A stretch of DNA of 64,000 bases. It comes from Liolophura sinensis (Eukaryota; Mollusca; Polyplacophora; Chitonida; Chitonidae). The notes beneath the pieces were generated by a model. That model worked only from the letters and a program-made list of their open reading frames with translations, ran no database searches and was not told where the DNA came from. The stretch lies in NCBI RefSeq assembly GCF_032854445.1, contig NC_088302.1:15247338-15311337 (forward strand), read 5' to 3'. Both the position numbers and the translations under genes were made by a program. Below, piece by piece: positions 12,517 through 22,800 of this stretch (position 1 is its first letter; the number at the start of each line of letters is the position of its first letter).

Positions 12517-12560
12517 AGTTTGGTACTAGTATGTGCATTTTAACATACTAGTACCAAACT
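12517..12560. repeat. Perfect 17-bp inverted repeat (hairpin)
   Basis: Arms agtttggtactagtatg (12517-12533) and its exact reverse complement (12544-12560) are separated by a 10-nt loop. It lies upstream of the MARCH coding start, probably in a 5' intron or the promoter. Confidence 0.9.
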
Positions 12561-12952
12561 TTTCAGAAAGGTATTAAACTGATACTTTGAATGTCGACAC
12601 TGAAGTTTTTTCTGATAAGAAATTAATCAAACTTTACCATCAGACTTCACAAACAGCCCTTTTAAGTGGTCCTATGAAGTAGATGAATCAATCAGAATCT
12701 AGCCAAATGTATCACTTGGAAAGTGCACTAGAGGTGAAATACAGTATTTTGGAAGACAGTAGGTATTCTGTTCATGAAATGCTTGCATAATAAACTTTGG
12801 AGGATGGCTGTTAAATCCAAGCCTCTATCTAATTATATCTCATTATAATTTACATATTGATGTATACTTATGACTGTTTTTTCTTAAAGTGTAAAATAAA
12901 CAGATAAGCAAAATGAAATGTCAGTTTTATATTTTTCGCTATTTTTTTTTAG

Positions 12953-13062
12953 GGTAGCAATTAATGTGGAATATGAGGAAATAGTTGACTTGTTTGAAAA
13001 TCCTCATGATGTCAGTGATGGATGTCTAACTTTTAATCCAGTGAAGTGTGAATTGGAGAAAT
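12953..13062 (+). CDS. Coding-looking 36-codon segment (terminal exon or 5' UTR)
   Basis: After a strong acceptor (TTTTTTTTAG at 12943-12952) a frame of 36 codons runs to TAA at 13060-13062. Its composition is normal for protein (acidic, with VEYEEIVDLFENP and NPVKCELEK) and its codons look natural. It is out of joint with the MARCH start at 13127, so it may be the last exon of another gene or an upstream frame in the MARCH 5' UTR exon. No upstream coding exon was found. Unrecognised. Confidence 0.3.
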
Positions 13063-13126
13063 AAACTACAGAGAGGATTTAGTTGGAAGATATTTTTTCT
13101 GTGTATCGCTGAAGTTTTACAGACCT

Positions 13127-13491
13127 ATGGAGACAACAGGAGAACACGAGAAGGAAAATCTCCATGAAGCATTACTGCCTGAGATAAGTGGAGCAGAGAC
13201 TGAGCTAAGTGGAGCAGAGGCTTTACCTTCGCATGCGTTACATACAGCATCAGGGGCCAGTGCTTCCAATTCACTGTTCAGTGATGGGAAAGACACCGAA
13301 GCTCCACCAGACCAAATTGCTATCGACTCACACTCTTCTATGGAGAATAAAATGATGTGCCAACCTTTGATCAGCAGTTTTACACGTGCTTCTCAAATCA
13401 ATATTGAAATGGATACAATTGTTACAGTAGAAGTAAACCAACAAAACAGACCAGAAAGAGATTCTAGAAGTCTATCCACAAGTGTACTCAG
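13127..13491 (+). CDS. MARCHF2/3: MARCH exon 1 (coding)
   Basis: Encodes residues 1-121 plus two bases of codon 122 and ends at CTCAG|GTCAGT. It is low-complexity and Ser/Glu-rich with no domain, except that its end (RSLSTSVL) resembles the LLSTVI segment just before the RING in human MARCHF2. The ATG at 13127 has G at +4. Confidence 0.75.
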
Positions 13492-16400
13492 GTCAGTGGG
13501 AATCTTCTTTCCTCTTTCCTTTGTCTATAGAGATAGGGGTCACATACATATTACATGCCATGTCTCTTTAACTTGACATCATATGCCTAAATATATTATA
13601 TATATAAGTATGATTTTGTATGCTTGATTTCCATGTTTTTAATCAAGCATTTAACTTTGACAGAGGAATGTGCAAATGTATATATCGGTATGTGTATCTG
13701 AAAACAACGGTCATTTTAAGGCTGATAAACAAAGGTGAAAAAAGCTGTGTAAAAATATATCAAGTGAGCTTTCAGGAGCCTCTCATCAATGTGGTCGCTT
13801 TGAGTTCAAGGCCAGCTCATGCTGGCTTCCTCTTTGTAATATGTGTGGGTGGGAAATACTCTTGAGTACAGCATGAACACTAATCAGATAAATAAATAAA
13901 TCAAAGCATTTGATTAACTGCATGGCTTCATTTGAAAGATCCATGTCCTTAGATTGAACATGCAGGGTATTGGTAGTAAATTAAATACTTCTTAGTGTTC
14001 TGATTTACATTATTACATACTATCTCATCTTAATGTGACCAAAACCTATGGAATTGTACATTGATGAGAAGTTAACCAAGTCTGTTTACTGTTCCTGGTG
14101 TAGCACCACAAGTGACGGTGCAATCTGTCGTATCTGTCACGATGGGGAAGAGAATGAAGACCTGCTGTCACCATGTCATTGCACCGGCACCGTGGGGCTG
14201 CTACACCTGAGCTGCCTGGAGAAGTGGCTGGGATCCTCTAGCAGGACACGCTGTGAGCTGTGTGGCTTTGAGTACACAGTGGACACCCAGCCTAAACCGT
14301 TTATTGAAGTAAAATTGCATTTCTTATATATACCTGTATGTGTTACACATAATATATATGACTGAAAAATTGTTAAAACGTTAAAACCAAAGCATACAAA
14401 ATATATTGAAAAAAATGGGCATTAGCTGCAGTTGAGCTGAATTAACTTCTTTATTTATTTGAAATTGATTCCTGTTTTTAAAGCAAACTCAACAGTACTT
14501 TTTTGCTTTCACTTTTGGTTGTAAATATGGTAAAGTTCAGATGATTCATACCAACTACAGATTGTATAAGTTAGTTCTGAAATAATAGTTCTAGTGTAAC
14601 TTTCAAAAACTTGATTTCCTACTCGTATAACCATCTCTTTGTTTTTGTGTCTCCAGTGGGTACGCCATCCGTCCTCTGTTAGTGACCGTCGAAATGTGAT
14701 CTGTGATATGTGTTGCTTCTTCCTGCTCACACCACTGGCTACCATCAGCTCCTGGCTCTGTCTGGTCGGGGCCAAGTATTATTCCTACTGGACAGGTCGC
14801 TGGGAAGTGCCTGGGCTGATCTCACTCACAATCTTCCTTATCTTCATCTACCTCACCTGGTGTCTGGTAAGTTATCGCAACTCTCACGGTCCTCCTCATC
14901 TGTGTCTACCTCACCTGGTGTCTGGTAAGTCATCGCAACTCTGACTGTCTTTCTCATCTGTGTCTACCTCACCTGGTGTCTGGTAAGTCATTGCAACTCT
15001 CACTGTCCTCCTCATCTGTATCTACCTCACCTGATGTCTGGTAAGTTATCGCAACTCTCACGGTCTTCCTCATCTGTGTCTACCTCATCTGTGTCTACCT
15101 CACCTGGTGTCTGGTAAGTTATCACGACTCCCACTGTCTTCCTCATCTGTATCTACCTCACCTGATGTCTGGTCAGTTATCGTAACTCTCACGGTCCTCC
15201 TCATCTGTGTCTACCTCACCTGGTGTCTGGTAAGTTATCACAGCTCTCACTGTCTTCCTCATCTGTGTCTACCACACCTGGTGTCTGGTAAGTCATTGCA
15301 ACTCTCACTGTCTTCCTCATCTGTGTCTACCTCACCTTCTGTCTGGTAAGTTATCGTAACTCTCACTGTCTTCCTCATCTGTATCTACCTCACCTGGTGT
15401 CTGGTAAGTTATCACAACTCTCACGGTCCTCCTCATCTGTGTCTACCTCACCTGGTGTCTGGTAAGTCATCGCAACTCTCACTGTCTTTCTCATCTGTGT
15501 CTACCTCACCTGGTGTCTGGTAAGTCATTGCAACTCTCACGGTCTTCCTCATCTGTGTCTACCTCATTTGTGTCTACCTCACCTGGTGTCTGGTAAGTTA
15601 TCACAACTCCCACTGTCTTCCTCATCTGTATCTACCTCACCTGATGTCTGGTAAGTTATCGTAACTCTCACGGTCCTCCTCATCTGTGTCTACCTCACCT
15701 GGTGTCTGGTAAGTCATTGCAACTCTCACTGTCTCCCTCATCTGTGTCTACCTCACCTTCTGTCTGGTAAGTTATCGCAACTCTCACTGTCTTCCTCATC
15801 TGTGTCTACCACACCTGGTGTCTGGTAAGTTATCACAACTCTCACTGTCTTCCTCATCTGTATCTACCTCACCTGATGTCTGGTAAGTTATCGTAACTCT
15901 CACTGTCTTCCTCATCTGTATCTACCTCACCTGATGTCTGGTAAGTTATCACAACTCCCACTGTCTTCCTCATCTGTGTCTACCTCACCTGATGTCTGGT
16001 AAGTTATCGCAACTCTCACGGTCTTCCTCATCTGTGTCTACCTCATCTGTGTCTACCTCACCTGGTGTCTGGTAAGTTATCACGACTCCCACTGTCTTCC
16101 TCATCTGTATCTACCTCACCTGATGTCTGGTCAGTTATCGTAACTCTCACGGTCCTCCTCATCTGTGTCCACCTCACCTGGTGTCTGGTAAGTCATAGCA
16201 ACTCTCACTGTCTTCCTCATCTGTGTCTACCTCACCTTCTGTCTGGTAAGTTATCGTAACTCTCACTGTCTTCCTCATCTGTATCTACCTCACCTGGTGT
16301 CTGGTAAGTTATCACAACTCTCACGGTCCTCCTCATCTGTGTCTACCTCACCTGGTGTCTGGTAAGTCATCGCAACTCTCACTGTCTTCCTCATCTGTGT

Positions 16401-19400
16401 CTACCTCACCTGGTGTCTGGTAAGTCATTGCAACTCTCACGGTCTTCCTCATCTGTGTCTACCTCATTTGTGTCTACCTCACCTGGTGTCTGGTAAGTTA
16501 TCACAACTCCCACTGTCTTCCTCATCTGTATCTACCTCACCTGATGTCTGGTAAGTTATCGTAACTCTCACGGTCCTCCTCATCTGTGTCTACCTCACCT
16601 GGTGTCTGGTAAGTCATTGCAACTCTCACTGTCTCCCTCATCTGTGTCTACCTCACCTTCTGTCTGGTAAGTTATCGCAACTCTCACTGTCTTCCTCATC
16701 TGTGTCTACCACACCTGGTGTCTGGTAAGTTATCACAACTCTCACTGTCTTCCTCATCTGTATCTACCTCACCTGATGTCTGGTAAGTTATCGTAACTCT
16801 CACTGTCTTCCTCATCTGTATCTACCTCACCTGATGTCTGGTAAGTTATCACAACTCCCACTGTCTTCCTCATCTGTGTCTACCTCACCTGATGTCTGGT
16901 AAGTTATCGTAACTCTCACTGTCTTCCTCATCTGTATCTACCTCACCTGGTGTCTGGTAAGTTATCACAACTCCCACTGTCTTCCTCATCTGTGTCTACC
17001 TCACCTGATGTCTGGTAAGTTATTGTAACTCTCACTGTCTTCCTCATCTGTATCTACTTCACCTGATGTCTGGTAAGTTATCGTAACTCTCACGGTCCTC
17101 CTCATCTGTGTCTACCTCACCTGGTGTCTGGTAAGTTATCACAGCTCTCACTGTCTTCCTCATCTGTGTCTACCTCACCTGGTGTCTGGTAAGTCATTGC
17201 AACTCTCACTGTTCTCCTCATCTGTATCTACCTCACCTGATATCTGGTAAGTTATCGTAACTCTCACTGTCTTCCTCATCTGTATCTACTTCACCTGATG
17301 TCTGGTAAGTTATCACAACTCTCACTGTCTTTCTCATCTGTGTCTACCTCACCTGGTGTCTGGTAAGTCATTGCAACTCTCACTGTTCTCCTCATCTGTA
17401 TCTACCTCACCTGATGTCTGGTAAGTTATCGCAACTCTCACTGTCTTCCTCATCTGTATCTACTTCACCTGATGTCTGGTAAGTTATCGTAACTCTCACG
17501 GTCCTCCTCATCTGTGTCTACCTCACCTGGTGTCTGGTAAGTTATCACAGCTCTCACTGTCTTCCTCATCTGTGTCTACCTCACCTGGTGTCTGGTAAGT
17601 TATCGTAACTCTCACTGTCTTCGTCGTCTGTGTCTACCTCACCTGGTGTCTGGTAAGTTATCACAACTCCCACTGTCTTCCTCATCTGTATCTACCTCAC
17701 CTGGTGTCTGGTAAGTTATCACAGCTCTCACTGTCTTCCTCATCTGTGTCTACCTCACCTGCTGTCTGGTAAGTTATCGTAACTCTCACTGTCTTCCTCA
17801 TCTGTGTCTACCTCACCTGATGTCTGGTAAGTTATCACAACTCCCACTGTCTTCCTCATCTGTATCTACCTCACCTGATGTCTGGTAAGTTATTGTAACT
17901 CTCACTGTCTTCCTCATCTGTGTCTACCTCACCTGCTGTCTGGTAAGTCATCGCAACTCTCACTGTCTTCCTCATCTGTGTCTACCTCACCTGATGTCTG
18001 GTAAGTTATCACAACTCTCACGGTCCTCCTCATTTGTGTCTACCTCACCTGGTGTCTGGTAAGTTATCGCAATACTCACTGTCTTCCTCATCTGTATCTA
18101 CCTCACCTGGTGTCTGGTAAGTAATTGCAACTCTCACTGTCTTCCTCATCTGTGTCTACCTCACCTGGTGTCTGGTAAGTTATCACAACTCTCACTGTCT
18201 TCCTCATCTGTGTCTACCTCACCTGATGTCTGGTAAGTTATCGCAACTCTCACTGTCTTCCTCATCTGTGTCTACCTCACTTGGTGTCTGGTGAGTTATC
18301 GCAACTCTCACTGTCTTTCTCATCTGTGTCTACCTCACCTGGTGTCTGGTAAGTTATCGCAACTCTCACTGTCTTCCTCATCTGTGTCCAACTCACCTGG
18401 TGTCTGGTAAGTTATCACAACTCTCACGGTCCTCCTCATCTGTGTCTACCTCACCTTCTGTCTGGTAAGTTATCGCAACTCTCACTGTCTTCCTCATCTG
18501 TGTCTACCTCACCTGGTGTCTGGTAAGTTATCACAACTCTCACTGTCTCCCTCATCTGTATCTACCTCACCTTCTGTCTGGTAAGTTATCACAACTCTCA
18601 CTGTCTTCCTCATCTGTGTCTACCTCACCTGATGTCTGGTAAGTTATCACAACTCACTAACCATGTTTACAGTTCTGTCATTGTCTCCCATATCTGTGTT
18701 TACCTCATCTTTTATCTGGTATAAAGTGATCAATTTTTAACAGACTCACTGTCTCTTCATCTGTATACAACTCACCTGTTGTCTCACATTAAGTTGATTT
18801 GTCAAGGCATGCAGTTTCACCTCTTATTGTCAATCCATCATACCAAATTGGCATCTTGACATTTTTATTTTATTTTCTTGCCTTTTATTAGCATATTTTA
18901 GGTATAAAGACACTTCTGTTATTCATATATTAACTCTGTTTTGATTGTCTGGGTTCATAGGTGGTGGTCAGATATCACTATCGTATCTGGCTGGAGTGGA
19001 AGCGTCACAACCAGATTGTGCGGATCCGTGCTGTCAGACGAGGGAATGTAGTTAGGCGGAATCTGACTTCATCCACAGGGAGTCAACTCCTCAATTGTGA
19101 CAGCAGCCTGAGGAGCAGGACCAGCCCTGTCAGGGAGCCTCAGGCTGAAGACAACAATAACAATGCCTCTATATTGCTGGTGGACGAGGAGGAGGAAGAA
19201 GATGTCATTGTCGAGGTTACTGGAGGTGCTGGGCAGAGAGGATCCTACCGTCTCCTGTCTGACTCCAGTAACCTTGTCTGCAGCCCGAACAAACTGCCCC
19301 GACACCGACACAGCTCCTCATCCAGTCAAAGGTCTAAGTTACACTCCACCAGCTTCAGCCCAAGCCGACCCAACCCCCGGAATTCCAGTACGTCGTCAGC

Positions 19401-19638
19401 AGAAGGGGAGATAACTGCGCCCCTCCTGGGAGCTACCTCGGGTAGAGAGCCCTCCTGGGGCAGACAGTGTGTCAGTCGCTCTCTAATGCTTGACCCAGGG
19501 TTCTCAGAGCCACAGTCAATGTCTGTTCACTCCACCGTTGTCACCTACCAGCACATTACCGATGATGTTTTCACAACTCTGACAGACCCAGACAGGTTCA
19601 CAAGAAAGACAGGCAGAGTCAAAGAGAGTTTTGTGTAA
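13127..19638 (+). CDS. MARCHF2/3: MARCHF2/3-type RING-CH E3 ubiquitin ligase (4 exons)
   Basis: Joined exons 13127-13491, 14104-14308, 14657-14866 and 18961-19638 encode 485 aa. The RING-CH domain at residues 130-175 has all eight zinc ligands (C130, C133, C146, C148, H156, C159, C172, C175). Two membrane segments follow (about 204-228 and 242-262), then a basic juxtamembrane stretch RYHYRIWLEWKR. The last four residues, ESFV, form a class I PDZ ligand like the ETPV/ETVV ends of human MARCHF2/3. The family places ubiquitin on membrane proteins in endosomes and the plasma membrane and directs their trafficking. Human MARCHF2/3 are about 250 aa; the extra length here is a 121-residue disordered N-terminus and a Ser-rich C-terminal tail with an acidic DEEEEED patch. 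Phases at all three junctions agree. Confidence 0.92.
13767..13900 (+). repeat. SINE family 2 fragment in MARCH intron 1
   Basis: Shares 'aggagcctctcatcaatg', a B-box-like 'tttgagttcaagg' and 'cagctcatgctggcttcctc' with the copy at 22460-22710, then a shortened tail and ATAAATAAATAAA. Confidence 0.7.
14104..14308 (+). CDS. MARCHF2/3: MARCH exon 2: RING-CH domain
   Basis: The acceptor GTTCCTGGTGTAG|C restores codon 122 as Ser. The exon encodes residues 122-190 with the entire zinc-binding domain and the conserved KPFIE exit. The donor is GAA|GTAAAA. An upstream AAG acceptor candidate at 14090 would break the frame. Confidence 0.93.
14657..14866 (+). CDS. MARCHF2/3: MARCH exon 3: both membrane segments
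   Basis: The acceptor is GTGTCTCCAG|TGG. 70 codons (residues 191-260) hold TM1 (CCFFLLTPLATISSWLCLVG) and most of TM2 (LISLTIFLIFIYLTWCL). The donor CTG|GTAAGT is the first of a long series: the last 40 or so bases of this exon are the ancestor of the tandem repeat that fills the next intron. Confidence 0.93.
14867..18655 (+). repeat. 58-bp tandem array copied from the exon 3/intron boundary
   Basis: About 64 head-to-tail units, mostly exactly 58 bp (gt positions 14867, 14925, 14983 and so on), with a few 75-bp variants that double an internal 17-bp stretch. Each unit ends in 'tacctcacctggtgtctg' followed by 'gtaagt', which is the 3' end of MARCH exon 3 plus its 5' splice site. Upstream similarity to the exon extends through 'tcttcct'. 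Variants include CTGGTCAGT (near 15170 and 16130) and CTGGTGAGT (near 18290). The array is pyrimidine-rich on the sense strand. It sits wholly in the intron, whose true acceptor is at 18960. Confidence 0.95.
18656..18960 (+). other. Unique 3' part of MARCH intron 3
   Basis: Decayed repeat units (to about 18790) give way to T-rich intron sequence ending in GGGTTCATAG, the acceptor of exon 4. Confidence 0.8.
18961..19638 (+). CDS. MARCHF2/3: MARCH exon 4: cytoplasmic tail
   Basis: 225 codons (residues 261-485) begin VVVRYHYRIWLEWKRHNQIV, which aligns with the LVSFRYHCRLYNEW segment of human MARCHF3. They continue with an acidic patch and Ser/Pro-rich disorder, then end in KESFV and TAA. The exon is more GC-rich than its flanks, as expected of coding DNA. 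Confidence 0.9.
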   Translation: MVVRYHYRIWLEWKRHNQIVRIRAVRRGNVVRRNLTSSTGSQLLNCDSSLRSRTSPVREPQAEDNNNNASILLVDEEEEEDVIVEVTGGAGQRGSYRLLSDSSNLVCSPNKLPRHRHSSSSSQRSKLHSTSFSPSRPNPRNSSTSSAEGEITAPLLGATSGREPSWGRQCVSRSLMLDPGFSEPQSMSVHSTVVTYQHITDDVFTTLTDPDRFTRKTGRVKESFV

Positions 19639-22459
19639 CTTTCTCATGAGCATGTTTTAAAACCATGCATAAAATTGCAGTTAAAAAATTCATACATGCC
19701 CATCCAGACTTGTCCCTGATATGTATATACAAGTGGTTGGATTTTGAAACTGCACCAGGTCACATGGCTTGCTTATTGTAACCAAGTTTTTAAACATGAC
19801 AGCATGTCCTGAACAACAGTGATATTTCTTGTTCTAATTTGCACACTTTCTTATTTGCATTTCTATCTTTTCTTTTTTTTTCTGTTTTATTTTTCTTTAG
19901 TTTTGGTTGAGTTTGTTGAATGTACATGTATATATATATATGTGTTGGTTTGAAACTAAGAGATTGAGTTGCATGGTGAAAAAAAAAATCAACAATATTG
20001 CCATACATATTTTGATTTCAATAATTTTGTGTACAGAATAGAGGATGATTTGTTTTTTTTTTCTTCTTTCTATTGCATTTGTTAAAAACAGAAAATTTAT
20101 CAAAAAATAAGAAAAACTTGTGATGCAAATTTGTGAATTTCATGTTTAGGTTTTCGTCTGCTAATTTTAATACAAAATGAAACAAAGTTTAAGACTTTAA
20201 GCTGAAAGAGGAATGCCAAATATACCATTCAAAATCATATACACCTCTAACACAGGTAATGAATACTAGTCAACTTGTTTTTATATATTTATATGTCCTT
20301 AGTCCGTTATTTACTAAATTTCTTCTATTTTTTAAATCTTGGAGCTCATATTAAACAAAGTTTACATTAAATATGCTTTAAAGAGCTTTACCTGTGCCTT
20401 ATGCTTTTGGTGCATGGTTGGGAAGTTGTATTTATAATAATTATCATATAATTTTCGTCTGTGATGCAAAATATTTTGAATCTGTGATAAAAAATTTCTG
20501 AATTTCAAAGTAAAGCTTGTTTTATCCTAAAAACGTGATGCCATTGTCCTGTGATTTTGTTGGTTTTAAAGTTAAAAAGATAAGGCTACAACTGCATTTG
20601 CTTTGCATTCAAGGGAGAATACTCTTGCGGTCAAATTTACCTCTTCTGACAACCGCTGCTGTTGAACACGCCCGAAGAATTGTTTTAAAACTGGGGCGTT
20701 TGAGAAATACGTACGAAGTATATGACGCACGTCGCTGTCGCTACTGATACTAATTGCTTGTTTGGATCCGACTCTTCCAGTTTTGGATACAGGAATATTT
20801 TATTATTGCAAAAATGCATAGTTGCGGTTTTTGAAGTCTGTGGACATACATGTAAAGCTAGATGTACTGGTACATAGCATAGCGAGCTGAAAGAAAGAAT
20901 TTTTCTTTTTTCTTGCTGCAGTAGTATAAAAATAAATCTCCGAACGTTAGGTGTATGATTTTTACTAGTGTCTTGTCTTAATTGATCATAGTTGGACAAT
21001 TAACACTTCAAGAAGCAGATAGTACCAAGCCGTGTACTTAGGAGTTGATAAAATTGTTTTCAGGCTGTTCTCTCTCTTTCAACACAGTATGTTGTCCGAA
21101 GTGTTCCAGAATATTCTAGATGATAATTAAACGCTAATGAAATACATCAAACGGCAGCGGAAATTATTACAAGGGTGAAAGAACTCTATTAAGGCGGAGG
21201 GATGAAACAGAGGGTAGTGATCCGTCCACGTACAAAACGCCATTCTTCCAGTCCCGAGTTTTGTGACTTGCTCAGTTGGCCGTTCGATCGAACCTCGCGT
21301 AATCTTGCCACCACGTGCGCAGCGGATTTCCATAAAAATTATCGGAGATATTCTTTCTCAAAAGCTGCTGCAAATGTAGCCCATTCAAGGCAGGCGATTA
21401 TAATCGTCGATGGGATACTTGAGTCGCATTATCAGGCCGGTTTTCCCTGAAAAGTGGGTCCAGAAATTTATAGCTTCACAATAAAGTTCATTTCATAAGG
21501 CTTTTGAATACTCCTTCTATTCAAGAGGAGCAAGCTGGGCACCTTTTTTTGTAGCTGTTCACCGTTTCACTGGGGCACACGTGATTTGGTTAAAGGGATG
21601 CATTGTAGTCTGTTATATCTCTTCGTACATGGCCCTTTGAAGGCATTTACAACACACTCGCATATAAAGCACACATGATTAATGTTTGAAAAATCAATTA
21701 TTACTTATACAAATGTTACACAAGAGCCCATTGGTGGTGTCGAATTGTTATATGAATGGAATCAAGGCTCTTTGACACTCAGGGTTATTGCACATAGGCC
21801 TATATACAAATTTGGTTTAATATTGTCTGTATCTCTAGATTGCACGTGTTTGGCGCTTGGACAAGAGGGCCTTAAGTCATGAGACAAAATAACTAACAGC
21901 ATAAAACGTACGAGTTTCAGCTAATGATTAATGCAAACAGCGTATTGCCAGGCGACTGTGTCATCATCTGGAGTCTGTCTACATTTTTGTCTAGTGAATT
22001 AAAAGAGATCCCATATATATTATAGGTTATTTTGGTGTATTGAATAGGGTATTTTTCCTCACACTTTCTTCATACATTTGACCTGTTTTATTGCCAGTAA
22101 TATATACATCAGTCACATTTTACCGGAATTTGAAACTGTGAACTATTCAGTGCATTGTTGTTGGTATCCTTATTATTTAACTCCTAAATTACTAGCTGCT
22201 TGCTAATTTGTTTAATGAGCTCCCCCGTCTTGCAAAGACTTTAAGCAAAAAAACACAAGGGCGATATTCCCTCGTTGATGTCTTATGAGCATATATTTTA
22301 TTATTTACCGTATATTATTAAATTCACGACTTAACGTCTGGTTAACATTTATAGTGCTCAACACAATTCTTAATTATGTTCACTTGGCTTAAATAGTGTT
22401 TAGTAACAATATTTTCAAATTATGTTGTAAAGTATTAAACTTCTAACACTTAAGAAAGT
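19639..22459. other. 3' flank of the MARCH gene and intergenic DNA
   Basis: AT-rich with poly-T/poly-A runs. It probably includes the MARCH 3' UTR at its start. ATTAAA variants occur near 20349 and 20366, but no clear polyA site could be chosen. No gene seen. Confidence 0.5.
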
Positions 22460-22710
22460 GAGGCGGTTAGCTTTACAGCCCGGCGCAATGACCCAGGAGC
22501 CTTTCATCAGTGTTATCGCTGTGGGTTTAAGTTCAGCTCATGCTGGCTCCCTCTCCTCCCTACTTGGGAGGGTCTGTCAGCATCCTGCGAATTGTCGTGG
22601 ATTTCCCTCAGGCTCTGCCCGATTTCCTTCCACCACAACGCTGGCCGTGGAAATATAAGTGAAATATTCTTCAGTATGGCGTAAAACACCAATGAAATAA
22701 ATAAGAAAGT
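22460..22710 (+). repeat. tRNA-derived SINE family 2, near full length
   Basis: Starts with a tRNA-like head (gttagctttacagcccggcg, B-box-like gtgggtttaagttc). It continues through 'cagctcatgctggctccctc' and a body ending 'ggcgtaaaacaccaatgaaa' with a short ATAAATAAG tail. Other copies on both strands are at 1190, 13767, 22713, 29215, 30110, 45575 and 47688. Confidence 0.8.
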
Positions 22711-22712
22711 GA

Positions 22713-22800
22713 GGTTGTTCGCGTGCCAGTATGGCGCAACGACCAAGGGGCCTCTCACCGATGAGTTCAAGTCCAGCTCGACAATAAATAACTCCACAAT
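22713..22800 (+). repeat. SINE family 2, head-only copy
   Basis: Directly behind the previous copy, a second head begins (gttcgcgtgccagtatggcg, ggcctctcaccgatgagttc) and stops after 'aagtccagctcga'. A SINE truncated at the 3' side is unusual and suggests a tandem insertion or later deletion. Confidence 0.6.

Noticed and set aside
15107-16259. Frames in the array as extra MARCH exons
   Set aside because: They follow the wrong frame of the repeat and lack convincing acceptors; only the potential pseudoexons noted above remain open.
14867-18655. CRISPR-like direct repeats
   Set aside because: The units are contiguous with no unique spacers, lie in an animal intron and copy the adjacent exon end.
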